Source of the DNA: Eubacteriales bacterium
Lineage (GTDB): Bacteria; Bacillota; Clostridia; Lachnospirales; Lachnospiraceae
DNA: 64,000 bases
NCBI GenBank assembly: GCA_030536995.1
Contig: JAUNOY010000008.1
Location: forward strand, 1-64,000
Direction of reading: 5' to 3'
Below the pieces are notes generated by a model that was given only the letters and a program-made list of their open reading frames with translations, made no database searches and was not told the origin of the DNA. The position numbers and the translations under genes are program-made. This document shows, piece after piece, positions 51,053 through 60,801 of this stretch; the stretch's first letter is position 1; every line of letters starts with the position of its first letter.

Positions 51053-51988
51053 TTATTCTGTCTTTTTGTCCACCATAACCTCTTTTAAGGATGCCGCAAG
51101 CCCGGCAATTCCCTGGATGTCTGACGGAATGATAATCTTGGTTGCTTTGCCGTCTGCTGCCTTTGCAAATGCTTCCAGACTCTTCAAGGTAAGAACAGAC
51201 TCGTCTGCGCCTGCCTCTTTAATCATACGAAGACCTTCCGCAGTTGCGCTCTGTACCTTCAGAACTGCCTCTGCCTGACCTTCTGCCTCTTTGATCATGC
51301 GCTCTTTCTGTGCTTCTGCGCGAAGGATGGCAGCCTGCTTCTCAGCCTCAGCATCAAGGATTGCAGACTCTTTTTTACCTTCTGCAACAAGAATAGTAGA
51401 TTTCTTCTCACCTTCTGCTTTCAGAATCGCTTCTCGTCTTTCACGCTCTGCTTTCATCTGTTTCTCCATAGCTTCCTGAATAGCAGCCGGAGGGATGATG
51501 TTCTTTAATTCCACACGGTTTACCTTAATTCCCCATGGGTCTGTAGCTTCGTCAAGGGAGGCACGCATTCTCGTATTGATCGTCTCACGGGAAGTCAGAG
51601 TTTCATCCAGCTCCATATCGCCGATAATGTTTCGCAGTGTGGTTGCTGACAGATTCTCAATCGCCATGATCGGATTCTCCACACCGTATGCATAAAGCTT
51701 CGGGTCTGTAATCTGGAAGTATACAACAGTGTCAATCTGCATGGTTACATTATCTTTCGTGATAACCGGCTGCGGCGGGAAATCCACAACCTGCTCTTTT
51801 AAGTTTACTTTTCTTGCAACACGCTCGATAAACGGCAGTTTAAAGTGAATACCTGTTCCCCAGGTAGCCTGATATGCTCCAAGTCGTTCCAGAACAATCG
51901 CATATGCCTGTGGCACGATACGAATACAGGATGACACGATCCACAATACAAGAACCACAAGAATAATTAAAAATATTGCACCACCCAT
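51053..51988 (-). CDS. SPFH/Band 7 protein (QmcA/stomatin-like)
   Basis: A 311-residue membrane scaffold protein: one N-terminal membrane helix (about 3-20), SPFH domain (about 22-180, with VVDFPPQPVITKDNVTMQIDTVVYFQITDP) and a long Glu/Lys/Ala-rich coiled coil (about 175-245). Encoded 2 bases after an NfeD-family gene, a standard pair. These proteins make membrane assemblies linked to protease quality control or lipid microdomains. AGGAGG precedes the ATG. Confidence 0.9.
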   Translation of the reverse strand: MGGAIFLIILVVLVLWIVSSCIRIVPQAYAIVLERLGAYQATWGTGIHFKLPFIERVARKVNLKEQVVDFPPQPVITKDNVTMQIDTVVYFQITDPKLYAYGVENPIMAIENLSATTLRNIIGDMELDETLTSRETINTRMRASLDEATDPWGIKVNRVELKNIIPPAAIQEAMEKQMKAERERREAILKAEGEKKSTILVAEGKKESAILDAEAEKQAAILRAEAQKERMIKEAEGQAEAVLKVQSATAEGLRMIKEAGADESVLTLKSLEAFAKAADGKATKIIIPSDIQGIAGLAASLKEVMVDKKTE

Positions 51989-51990
51989 AA

Positions 51991-52434
51991 CTATACCTCC
52001 TTTTTCTCTTCCACAATAAGCTTTACGCCGCGGATTTCTTTAATTTCCACTACGGCGCCTTTTGCAATCTTCTGACTGTCGTCAGAGGTTCTTGCTGTCC
52101 ACTCCACATCGTTGATAAGCACCTGTCCTGTCTGGGCAAGGTTATCAATATCAATGGTCACAACAGCATTTTTTCCGATCAGGCTGTTCGCATTGGTGGC
52201 AATCTTGTCTTTATTCAGATATTTTACAGCTAACGGTCTGGTAAAAACAAGAAGAACACCGGAAACTGCCAGAAACAGCACAATCTGTACCAATACTCCG
52301 GCTCCCATCCAGGCTGCGATTGCTGCCACAAGCGCACCCCCGGCAAACCAGATGGTCGTAAGTCCTGCCGTAACTGCTTCTACCAGAAGAAGCACTGCAA
52401 GCAGTCCAAGCCAGATCATAGGATTCATTTCCAT
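51991..52434 (-). CDS. NfeD-family membrane protein
   Basis: A 147-residue protein with two to three membrane helices (about 5-70) followed by an OB-fold domain (about 85-147, LIGKNAVVTIDIDNLAQTGQVLINDVEWTARTSD), typical of the short NfeD1b type that works with SPFH proteins. The ATG at 52434 follows GGGGGAG; earlier in-frame starts would overlap the rRNA methylase gene. Confidence 0.88.
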   Translation of the reverse strand: MEMNPMIWLGLLAVLLLVEAVTAGLTTIWFAGGALVAAIAAWMGAGVLVQIVLFLAVSGVLLVFTRPLAVKYLNKDKIATNANSLIGKNAVVTIDIDNLAQTGQVLINDVEWTARTSDDSQKIAKGAVVEIKEIRGVKLIVEEKKEV

Positions 52435-52453
52435 GAAACTCCCCCTTTCCGGA

Positions 52454-53230
52454 TTACAGGCGACGCTGACGCGCTGCCTCATACATGAGAATCCCGGCTG
52501 CCATAGCCGCATTAAGGGATTCTACCTGCCCGCACATGGGAATTCTTATGAGACAGTCTGCTGCTTCGGCAGCTTCCCCGGTAAGACCCTTGCCCTCATT
52601 TCCGATGAAGAAGGCAGTTCCCCCTGTGTAGGATTCCCTGTCGTAAGAATTTTTACCCTTTAAGTGTGCAGCAAATGTGCGGACATTTTTTTCTGCAAGT
52701 TGCTGTTTCAATGATAACACATTTTCCACATATAGAAAAGGCATTCTGTAAATTGAGCCCATTGTGGAACGAATTACTTTCGGATTGGTAATATCCACAC
52801 AGGTTTTTGTCAATAATACGCCGCTCACCCCTGCACCTTCACCTGTTCTCAATATTGTCCCCGCATTTCCGGGATCCTGTAAATCCTCAAGCACCATGAT
52901 CAGAGGATTCTCTCCTTTCAGAATATCCTCCATAGTATACGCAGGCTTTTTCAGCACTGTCATAATTCCCTGAGGGTTCTGGGTATCGCTCATCTGGCGG
53001 AATACATGATCTGCCACAATCTCGTATGGCAGAGACTCCACCTCTTTCATCAAGTCCGCGTCTCCTGTGAGCGCTTCGGAGATATACACTCTGGAAATCC
53101 AGTCCCTTGGAGCCTCTCCGAACATTTTTCGCCCTTCTGCAACAAAAAGCCCTTGTTCTCTGCGGGCTTTTGTTTTCTGATTAAGCTGTATAATATTTTT
53201 TACCTGTCCATTATTTACGCTGGTAATCAT
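52454..53230 (-). CDS. SpoU/TrmH-family RNA 2'-O-methyltransferase
   Basis: A 258-residue SPOUT methylase. N-terminal substrate-binding domain (KARREQGLFVAEGRKMF) and C-terminal trefoil knot with LEDLQDPGNAGTILRTGEGAG, FIGNEGKGL and the SESLNAAMAAGI motif expected as N-x-SLNA. It methylates a 23S rRNA or tRNA ribose; the exact target (RlmB-like or TsnR-like) is not resolvable here. 12 bases after ktrA. Confidence 0.9.
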   Translation of the reverse strand: MITSVNNGQVKNIIQLNQKTKARREQGLFVAEGRKMFGEAPRDWISRVYISEALTGDADLMKEVESLPYEIVADHVFRQMSDTQNPQGIMTVLKKPAYTMEDILKGENPLIMVLEDLQDPGNAGTILRTGEGAGVSGVLLTKTCVDITNPKVIRSTMGSIYRMPFLYVENVLSLKQQLAEKNVRTFAAHLKGKNSYDRESYTGGTAFFIGNEGKGLTGEAAEAADCLIRIPMCGQVESLNAAMAAGILMYEAARQRRL

Positions 53231-53242
53231 ATATAGTTATCC

Positions 53243-53896
53243 TCATTTTTCGGAAACCTTATTCAGGTCCTTATTTTTTCCGATTGCGATGACGGTACAG
53301 CCGGAATTAAAAATCTCATCCGGTTTCAGATTTACGTTAACCTCATCTCCCTGCTTAATACCAATCAGGTTGATGTTGTATTTTTCACGGATTTTCAAAT
53401 CTGCCAGGCATTTTCCGATCCATTCTTCAGGAACCAGAAATTCTGCCATACTAAAGTCAGAAGAAAGTTCAAAGAGATCTACAAAACCACTGGACAAAAG
53501 ATTTTTTGCCACACGGATTCCCATGGACTGCTCCGGATAAATAACCCTGTCAGCACCAAGCTTACTCAAAATTCTTCCATGAAGAGAGTTCATTGCCTTC
53601 GCCATAACGAAAGGAACTCCCAATTCTTTCGCCTGCATGGTAGCTGTAATACTTGCCTCCATGTTTTCTGCCACCGCCACAATTACCACATCTACATTCT
53701 GTACGCCAAGGGATTTCAGCGTATCCGGTTCCCTCACGTCCGCTTTCACAGCATAAGTAACCTTCTCTGCTATATCCTGAATATTCTCTTCCGTATCATC
53801 GATTACAAGTACATCACAGTTCGCTTCCGCTAAAGTAAGCGCAAGAGTCATACCGAACTGCCCCAGTCCAATGACTGCATATGACTTCTGTTTCAT
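53243..53896 (-). CDS. ktrA: K+ uptake regulatory protein KtrA/TrkA
   Basis: A 217-residue cytosolic RCK protein: N-terminal Rossmann fold (YAVIGLGQFGMTLALTLAE, about 5-23) and C-terminal RCK_C domain (about 135-217, MAEFLVPEEWIGKCLADLKI). It gates the KtrB channel in response to nucleotides. Located 12 bases after ktrB, with GGAGGG before the ATG. Confidence 0.93.
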   Translation of the reverse strand: MKQKSYAVIGLGQFGMTLALTLAEANCDVLVIDDTEENIQDIAEKVTYAVKADVREPDTLKSLGVQNVDVVIVAVAENMEASITATMQAKELGVPFVMAKAMNSLHGRILSKLGADRVIYPEQSMGIRVAKNLLSSGFVDLFELSSDFSMAEFLVPEEWIGKCLADLKIREKYNINLIGIKQGDEVNVNLKPDEIFNSGCTVIAIGKNKDLNKVSEK

Positions 53897-53908
53897 GTTC
53901 CCTCCTGC

Positions 53909-55303
53909 TTATCCAATCATGACATCTTCTTCTGCAAGATGCGAGTTATCCGGACGCTTCTGCGCACGTACCACAACTGCGGCGCCCAGAGTCAGCGGTC
54001 CGATTCTTCCCAGATACATTGTGATAATGACAATCCATTTTCCAACCGTATTCAGGTTCGGCGTAAGACCTCTGGAAAGTCCTACTGTCGCAATAGCCGA
54101 TGTCATCTCATAAATCACATCAACAAAAGACGCACCCGGCATAGCAGCGCACAGGAGCATTGTCATAAAGAACAAAGCGCCGAAGCCCATGCATACCACA
54201 ACCATTGCAGAACGGAGATAGCCTTCCCTGATTCTGCGGTTACATGCTTCTACATCCCTTTTTCCAAGTAAACTGGATTTCAGACTGAGCAGCATAACCG
54301 CCAGAGAGGTAGTTTTCACACCGCCGGCAGTGCCCATTGGCGAACCGCCCACAAACATAAGGAACAGACAGATCAGTACAGATGCGCTGGAAAATTTATC
54401 CTGCGCTATGGTAAAAAATCCTGCTGTTCTTGTTGTAACCGACTGAAACAGCGCAGCCATAAGCTTTGAACCCAACGGTAATGTGCCAAGGCTGTCAGGA
54501 TTGTTGAAATCAAATACAAAAATCAGGAATGCGCCGCCAAATATAAGTATGCCCGTCATAGCCAGAACAATCTTACTGTGGAGACGAAGGCATTTATATA
54601 CTCTTCTCAAAGGCATTTTCCCTTTAAACACTTTGCGGATATTACCCCACAAATCCCACCATACGGTAAAGCCCAGACCTGCCATGATAATAAGTCCCAT
54701 TGTAGTAAAATTCACAAGAGGGTTCTCCGCATAGCCTGCAAGGCTGTTATCTCCGAAAAGGTCGATTCCTGCATTACAAAAAGCAGAAACTGCCGTAAAA
54801 ACAGATTTCCAGATTCCTTTCAGCACACCGTATTCCGGAATGAAACAGAACGAATAGCAGACTGCGCCAATCGCTTCCGCGCCGAACACACAGAAGAGCA
54901 CACGCCTTACTACATTAACCATTCCTCCCATTTTATCCAGATTGTAAGACTCCTGGATAATACGCCTGTTCCTCAAAGATATCTTTTTGCGCAATCCTAT
55001 AAAAATAAGACTTGCCAGAGCAATAAGACCGATTCCGCCAATCTGTATCAGAAGCAGAATCACTATTTTTCCTGCCAGACTCCAGTGAGTTGCTGTTGTC
55101 ACTGTGACAAGACCTGTCACACAAACACTTGTAGCCGCCGTAAACATTGCGTCAGAGAAAGAAGTTGTCTGTCCCGGCGCGGCGCAAAACGGCAGCCACA
55201 AAATCAGCCCTCCTATGAAAATCACCCCCGCAAAACCGAGGGCAATTATCTGGGAAGTATTCAGTTCATGAAGCCTGCTTCTAAACTGTTTTTTTATGTG
55301 CAT
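53909..55303 (-). CDS. ktrB: K+ transporter membrane subunit KtrB/TrkH
   Basis: A 464-residue protein of the SKT superfamily with four repeated membrane-pore-membrane units; selectivity filter glycines are seen in TSVCVTGLVTV, FCNAGIDLFGD, TRTAGFFTI and TVGLSRGL. KtrA is encoded just after. The ATG shares its first base with the end of the pfkA stop (TAATG), so the two genes are translationally coupled. Confidence 0.93.
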   Translation of the reverse strand: MHIKKQFRSRLHELNTSQIIALGFAGVIFIGGLILWLPFCAAPGQTTSFSDAMFTAATSVCVTGLVTVTTATHWSLAGKIVILLLIQIGGIGLIALASLIFIGLRKKISLRNRRIIQESYNLDKMGGMVNVVRRVLFCVFGAEAIGAVCYSFCFIPEYGVLKGIWKSVFTAVSAFCNAGIDLFGDNSLAGYAENPLVNFTTMGLIIMAGLGFTVWWDLWGNIRKVFKGKMPLRRVYKCLRLHSKIVLAMTGILIFGGAFLIFVFDFNNPDSLGTLPLGSKLMAALFQSVTTRTAGFFTIAQDKFSSASVLICLFLMFVGGSPMGTAGGVKTTSLAVMLLSLKSSLLGKRDVEACNRRIREGYLRSAMVVVCMGFGALFFMTMLLCAAMPGASFVDVIYEMTSAIATVGLSRGLTPNLNTVGKWIVIITMYLGRIGPLTLGAAVVVRAQKRPDNSHLAEEDVMIG

Positions 55304-56292
55304 TATTTTGTATAGTTATGGGAAAGTGAATTGCAAATCTCCCACATATATTCAGAAACATTTTTCTTCATTGCAAGTGCTTCGTTGATATCGAAATCAA
55401 CAAATTCGCCGTGACGGTATCCAACTACACGGCAGGTTTTTCCTGCAACAAGAAGGTCTACAGCCATCGCACCCATCATGGACGCATATACACGGTCTTT
55501 ACATGTCGGGCTTCCTCCTCGCTGCATGTGTCCGAGGATGGTTGCTCGTGTCTCAATACCTGTTGCGGCTTCCAGACGTTTCGCCATAGCTTCAGAATGA
55601 CCGATACCTTCCGCATTAATAATGATGTGATGTTTCTTGCCTTTTTTACGGCTCTCAATGATATTATTGATCAGCTTCTGCTCATCATATTCATATTTCT
55701 CAGGAATCAGAATATCCTCCGCACCATTGGCAATACCACACCACAGAGCAAGGTAACCTGCATGACGTCCCATAACCTCGATGATACTGCATCTCTCGTG
55801 AGATGTGGATGTATCACGAACTTTATCAATTGCTTCCATAGCTGTATTTACAGCGGTATCGAAACCAATTGTGTATTCTGTACATGCAATGTCAAGGTCG
55901 ATAGTTCCCGGAACACCGATTGTATTAACACCAAGGTTTGCCAGCTTCTGAGCACCTGCAAAAGAACCGTCTCCTCCGATGACAACCAGACCGTCAATTC
56001 CATGTTTTTTACAAATTTCCGCACCACGTCTCTGTCCGTCTTCTGTACGGAACTCAGAACAGCGGGCAGTATAAAGAACAGTACCACCTCTCTCAATCGT
56101 ATCAGAAACATCTTTGGCAGTCATATCAATAATTTCTTCATTTAATAAGCCGTTGTAACCTTTCAGAATTCCTTTTACATTAAGACCGCTGCTCAATCCT
56201 CGTCTGACTACTGCACGAATTGCAGCGTTCATTCCCGGTGCATCTCCACCGCTAGTAAGTACACCAATGGTCTTAATTTTTTTATCAGCCAT
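55303..56292 (-). CDS. pfkA: 6-phosphofructokinase
   Basis: A 329-residue bacterial PFK, normal length. ATP-type loop GGDGS (not GGDDS of PPi-PFK), VPGTIDLDI, TSHERCSIIEVMGR with catalytic Asp in the TID motif, and FDTAVNTAMEAIDK. Glycolytic, cytosolic tetramer. The ATG at 56292 has GGAGG 8 bases upstream. A 109-base gap after dnaE may hold a promoter of its own. Confidence 0.96.
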   Translation of the reverse strand: MADKKIKTIGVLTSGGDAPGMNAAIRAVVRRGLSSGLNVKGILKGYNGLLNEEIIDMTAKDVSDTIERGGTVLYTARCSEFRTEDGQRRGAEICKKHGIDGLVVIGGDGSFAGAQKLANLGVNTIGVPGTIDLDIACTEYTIGFDTAVNTAMEAIDKVRDTSTSHERCSIIEVMGRHAGYLALWCGIANGAEDILIPEKYEYDEQKLINNIIESRKKGKKHHIIINAEGIGHSEAMAKRLEAATGIETRATILGHMQRGGSPTCKDRVYASMMGAMAVDLLVAGKTCRVVGYRHGEFVDFDINEALAMKKNVSEYMWEICNSLSHNYTK

Positions 56293-56401
56293 AATAATTT
56301 CCTCCATACTTATGTGAAACTAACTATACATTACTGCCCGTAGAAGAAAATTCTGCGAACAGCACCACTATACAGATATTCGCATATAGTTTATAGCATT
56401 T

Positions 56402-59400
56402 TCATAAGTTTTTCAATACTCTTTCCACAATTTTAACATTGGATTCTCCATATTTTTCACTCATATAAGCAATCCACGAATCCTCCAGATTTACCTGAAA
56501 ACTCATTGGCAGCTTCTTCATTGCCTTTACATCCCGCAGAAAAATCACCACCCCGGAATTTCCCGGCGACTTGAGGATATCCTGAAAAAGGTCCTGTTCT
56601 TTCCGGCTATACTCCTCTTTATCTCCAAACTGTATCCACAATTCACGCGGAACATCCTCGAAAGAACGCATTTTTTCCAATATCAGTTTACTGGCTTTAT
56701 CATCCTCAGCCGAAACTCTCCCCTGGAGAAATACACGGTTGTCCTCTTCCAGCATACTCTGATTTTTTTCGAAATCTCTTGGAAAAACAACAACCTCCAC
56801 TGTTCCCACAAGGTCCTCCACTGTCAGAAATGCCATAACCTTATTATTCTTTGTATATTTAATCGTTTTATCCGTAATCATTCCGCCTATGATTACCTTC
56901 TGTCCGTCTGTCACTCTTGGAATCCCCGTCTCCTCATCCGGCTGAAAATCCGTGGTTCTTGCAGAAATAGTCTTATCCATCATTGCTCTGTATTTTTCCA
57001 GCGGATGACCGCTTAAATAAATACCCAGAACCTCTTTTTCATAGGAAAGAATCTGTTCCTTGTCGAATTCCGGCACATTTGGCATTCGAATTTCGAAGTC
57101 CTTTTTATCCTCTTCACTTACTATGTCAAAAAGGCTAAGCTGTCCTGCCATCGTGTGCTTTTTCTCCTGGTTTATACTGTCCGTAATCTGAGAATAAACA
57201 ATCATCTTCTGATGACGGTTTCCTTCCAGACAGTCAAGGGCGCCTGCCTTGATAAAATTTTCGATGGCTCTCTTATTAATCTGCTCAATATTTCGCTCAA
57301 TGAAGTCTTTCAGGGAACGGTATTCACCATTTTCCCCCCGTTCCTTTACAAGAGATTCAATAACCGGACGCCCCACACTCTTAATTGCAGACAGACCGTA
57401 ACGAATCGAACCGTTGTCTGTAGAAAACCCATATGCTCCCACATTGATATCCGGCGGCAGAATCTTAATTCCCATCTGGCGGCAGACAAGAATATATTCC
57501 GCTACCTTATTCGGCATTTCTATTACGGAAGTCATCAGTGCAGCCATAAACTGAACCGGGTAATAATATTTCAGAAATGCAGTCTGGTATGCGACAAGAG
57601 CATAGGCTGCCGCATGAGACTTATTAAAAGCATATTTCGCAAAGTCTGTCATATCGTCGTAAATCTTATTGGCCGTCTGCTCTGAAATCCCATTTGCAAT
57701 ACAGCCCGGAACGCCTTCCTCTTCATTGCCATAGACAAAATTTTGTCGCTCTTTTTCCATAACGGAAGCTTTCTTCTTGGACATGGCACGACGTACCAGA
57801 TCACTTCGACCAAGAGTATACCCCGCCAGATTACGCACAATCTGCATAACCTGCTCCTGGTAAACGATACATCCGTAAGTAGGTGTCAGAATCGGCTCCA
57901 ACTGCGGGCAGTCGTATCGAATGGTCTCCGGACGGTTTTTTCCCCTGATATACTGAGGAATGAAATCCATAGGTCCCGGACGGTACAACGAAATTCCGGC
58001 AATAATATCCTCGAAATTCTGGGGCTTTAATTCCTTCATAAAGTTTTTCATCCCGGCACTTTCAAGCTGGAACACACCGTCTGTCTTTCCTGTTCCAAGA
58101 GAATCAAGCACTTTTTTATCTGCATAATCAAGCTTCTGCATATTTAATTCCACACCGTAATCCTTCTTTACCAGATTTACAGCATCCCTGATCACAGTAA
58201 GCGTACGAAGTCCAAGGAAATCCATTTTCAGAAGTCCCAGTTCTTCCAGAGTTGTCATGGTAAACTGGGTGACGATGGATCCGTCAGATGCTCTGGAAAG
58301 GGGAACGTATTCCGATACATCCTTCTGACTGATAACAACTCCGGCAGCATGCATGGAAGTATGTCTCGGCAGTCCCTCCAGACGTTTGGCATTGTCTATG
58401 AGATAGCGGACATCATCCTGCTCTTCATAAGCCTTGCGAAACTCCGGATTCATAGTCAGCGCTTTGTCTATAGTGATATTAAGCTCTTGAGGAATCATTT
58501 TCGCAATAGTATCCACCTGGGCATAGGGCATATCAAGAACACGACCTACATCTCGGATCACTCCCCGGGCAGCCAGAGTACCAAAGGTTACAATTTGAAC
58601 TACACAATCGTTTCCATATTTTCTCCTGACATAGTCAATAACCTCCTGACGCCGTTCAAAACAGAAATCAACGTCAATATCAGGCATGGAAACTCGTTCC
58701 GGATTCAAGAAACGCTCAAACAGCAAATCGTATTTAATAGGATCAAGCTGAGTAATTCCCAGTGTATAGGCCACAAGGCTTCCCGCTGCTGAGCCTCGTC
58801 CCGGACCTACCATGATTCCGTTATCCCGGGCATATTTGATAAAATCCCATACGATAAGAAAATAATCCACATAGCCCATGTTTTTGATTGTCGTCAGCTC
58901 ATACGTCAGACGTTCCTTCAGAGCATCTGTCACAGACTCATATCTTTCCCCAAGCCCGTCAAAACAGAGCTTATTCAAATATTCCCAGGAAGTATATCCC
59001 TGAGGAACATCATATTTCGGAAGTTTGGTTACGCCAAATTCTATCTCTACATGACAGCGCTGTGCAATCTTGTGCGTGTTTTCCAACGCTTCCAGTGCAT
59101 AGGGAAACAAAGCCTCCATTTCCCGTGGTGATTTCACATAATACTGTCCGCCCTCATAGCGCATTCTGTCCTCATCTGCCAGCTTCTTTCCTGTCTGCAG
59201 ACAGAGCAGGATATCGTGAGGATCTGCATCAGCAGCTGTTGTATAATGAACGTCATTTGTAGCCACCAGATCAATTCCCGTCTCCTGATGCATACGAAGA
59301 AGCTGCTGATTCACCATCTGCTGTTCCGGAATCCCGTGATCCTGCAGTTCCAGAAAGAAATTTCCTTTTCCAAAAATGTTCTGATAACGAAGGGCAGCCT

Positions 59401-59869
59401 CTTTTCCTTCCTCATACAATCCCCTCGAAAGGTATCTTGCAACCTCTCCTGCCAGACAGGCACTAAGAGCGATAATACCTTCATGGTATTTTTCCAGAAT
59501 TTCCAGGTCTACTCTCGGTTTATAATAAAAACCTTCCACAAATCCTTTGGACACAATCTTCATAAGATTTGCATAGCCCTGATTGTTTTCTGCAAGCAGA
59601 ACCAGATGATAATAGCGACTTTCCCCTGTTCCCGTCTCCTTGTCAAAGCGGGATCCCGGCGCCACATAAACCTCACAGCCCAGAATCGGATTGATTCCCG
59701 CCTCTCTTGCAGCGCGGTAAAAATCGATTACACCGTACATGACCCCGTGGTCAGTGATAGCTGCACTGTCCATGCCAAGCTCTTTTACCCGCGCCACATA
59801 TTCTTTAATTTTATTGGAGCCGTCCAGAAGACTGTACTCTGTATGAACGTGAAGGTGCGTAAAATTCAT
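56402..59869 (-). CDS. dnaE: DNA polymerase III subunit alpha (DnaE)
   Basis: A 1155-residue DnaE-type polymerase: N-terminal PHP domain (FTHLHVHTEYSLLDGS, then CEVYVAPGSRF), catalytic palm with GPGRGSAAGSLVAY and PDIDVDF (the Asp pair of the active site), the helix-hairpin-helix and the C-terminal OB fold (KVIIGGMITDKTIKYTKNNK). In Clostridia PolC is the main replicase and DnaE the second one. AGGAGA before the ATG; 48 bases after the CvfB-like gene. Confidence 0.96.
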   Translation of the reverse strand: MNFTHLHVHTEYSLLDGSNKIKEYVARVKELGMDSAAITDHGVMYGVIDFYRAAREAGINPILGCEVYVAPGSRFDKETGTGESRYYHLVLLAENNQGYANLMKIVSKGFVEGFYYKPRVDLEILEKYHEGIIALSACLAGEVARYLSRGLYEEGKEAALRYQNIFGKGNFFLELQDHGIPEQQMVNQQLLRMHQETGIDLVATNDVHYTTAADADPHDILLCLQTGKKLADEDRMRYEGGQYYVKSPREMEALFPYALEALENTHKIAQRCHVEIEFGVTKLPKYDVPQGYTSWEYLNKLCFDGLGERYESVTDALKERLTYELTTIKNMGYVDYFLIVWDFIKYARDNGIMVGPGRGSAAGSLVAYTLGITQLDPIKYDLLFERFLNPERVSMPDIDVDFCFERRQEVIDYVRRKYGNDCVVQIVTFGTLAARGVIRDVGRVLDMPYAQVDTIAKMIPQELNITIDKALTMNPEFRKAYEEQDDVRYLIDNAKRLEGLPRHTSMHAAGVVISQKDVSEYVPLSRASDGSIVTQFTMTTLEELGLLKMDFLGLRTLTVIRDAVNLVKKDYGVELNMQKLDYADKKVLDSLGTGKTDGVFQLESAGMKNFMKELKPQNFEDIIAGISLYRPGPMDFIPQYIRGKNRPETIRYDCPQLEPILTPTYGCIVYQEQVMQIVRNLAGYTLGRSDLVRRAMSKKKASVMEKERQNFVYGNEEEGVPGCIANGISEQTANKIYDDMTDFAKYAFNKSHAAAYALVAYQTAFLKYYYPVQFMAALMTSVIEMPNKVAEYILVCRQMGIKILPPDINVGAYGFSTDNGSIRYGLSAIKSVGRPVIESLVKERGENGEYRSLKDFIERNIEQINKRAIENFIKAGALDCLEGNRHQKMIVYSQITDSINQEKKHTMAGQLSLFDIVSEEDKKDFEIRMPNVPEFDKEQILSYEKEVLGIYLSGHPLEKYRAMMDKTISARTTDFQPDEETGIPRVTDGQKVIIGGMITDKTIKYTKNNKVMAFLTVEDLVGTVEVVVFPRDFEKNQSMLEEDNRVFLQGRVSAEDDKASKLILEKMRSFEDVPRELWIQFGDKEEYSRKEQDLFQDILKSPGNSGVVIFLRDVKAMKKLPMSFQVNLEDSWIAYMSEKYGESNVKIVERVLKNL

Positions 59870-59917
59870 CTTGTGTCTCCTCTTAATCTGCGTAATTTCT
59901 CAGCATGTAAAAATACA

Positions 59918-60760
59918 TTAATTTTTCGCATAAATACGGCGGTCTTTAATCTCTACTTTTCCGGCTTTCAGAAGATGCCCTACTGCACGTTTAAATGCAG
60001 CTTTACTAAGACCAAACTCTCTCTGAATTACCTCAGGTGACGCCTTATCGTCAAACGGAAGCACCCCCGCAAATTCATTAATAACTTCAAGAACACATTC
60101 TGCATCCTCATCAATCTGCTGATATGCAGGCTTTCTGTCGGAAACATTCATTTTTCCGTCTTCTTTCACTTCTGTAACGCGAAGTTCCAGAATCTTTCCC
60201 GGACGATATTTTCCTTTTGCCTCTCTTGCCGGAATCAACGCGGAATATTTATCATCTACTGCAACAAAAACACCGAAATTGTCACTGATTTCGTACACGC
60301 GCCCTTTCACAGTGTCTCCTATCACATACGGGGTCCTTGTAGAAAGATATTTATATACCTTCATCGTCGCACATAAACGACTGCTCTTGTCTACATAAAG
60401 AGCAACCAGACATTCCTCGCCTTCCCTTACCTTCAATGTCTGCTCATGGTAAGGAAGAAGAAGGTCTTTTTCCAGACCCCAGTCGAGAAACGCGCCGATT
60501 TTTGTCACCTGAACAACCTTCAGCACAGCCGTCTGCCCTACCTGTAAAAGAGGTTCTTTCACAGTAGAAATCAGCCTGTCCTGAGAATCCTTATAAACAA
60601 AGACTTCCAGTTTATCCCCTTCCTTTGTTCCTTCCGGAACCTGTTTCCCCGGAAGCAGCACACGCTTATCTGCCTCTGCCTTCATATCCTCGGCAAGATA
60701 TACACCGAAATCTACTGTTTTTACTACCGTCAGCATCTGTTTTTTACCTAATACTATCAT
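59918..60760 (-). CDS. CvfB/S1 RNA-binding protein
   Basis: A 280-residue protein with three S1-like OB domains (about 5-62, 66-130 and 142-208) followed by a winged-helix tail (about 218-278, FGLSKAAFKRAVGHLLKAGKVEI), the layout of CvfB. CvfB binds RNA and affects virulence or regulation in Staphylococcus. The ATG at 60760 follows GGAGACGTT. 41 bases after the Gfo/Idh gene. Confidence 0.9.
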   Translation of the reverse strand: MIVLGKKQMLTVVKTVDFGVYLAEDMKAEADKRVLLPGKQVPEGTKEGDKLEVFVYKDSQDRLISTVKEPLLQVGQTAVLKVVQVTKIGAFLDWGLEKDLLLPYHEQTLKVREGEECLVALYVDKSSRLCATMKVYKYLSTRTPYVIGDTVKGRVYEISDNFGVFVAVDDKYSALIPAREAKGKYRPGKILELRVTEVKEDGKMNVSDRKPAYQQIDEDAECVLEVINEFAGVLPFDDKASPEVIQREFGLSKAAFKRAVGHLLKAGKVEIKDRRIYAKN

Positions 60761-60801
60761 AACGTCTCCATTCTGCCGCAGCTTCACGGCTCTTATTTTT
60801 C

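Noticed and set aside
55411-56145. A 244-codon plus-strand frame opposite pfkA
   Set aside because: Antisense shadow, no domain or ribosome binding site.
59216-60040. A 274-codon plus-strand frame opposite dnaE and the CvfB-like gene
   Set aside because: Runs across two genes and their gap on the other strand; composition is that of an antisense shadow.
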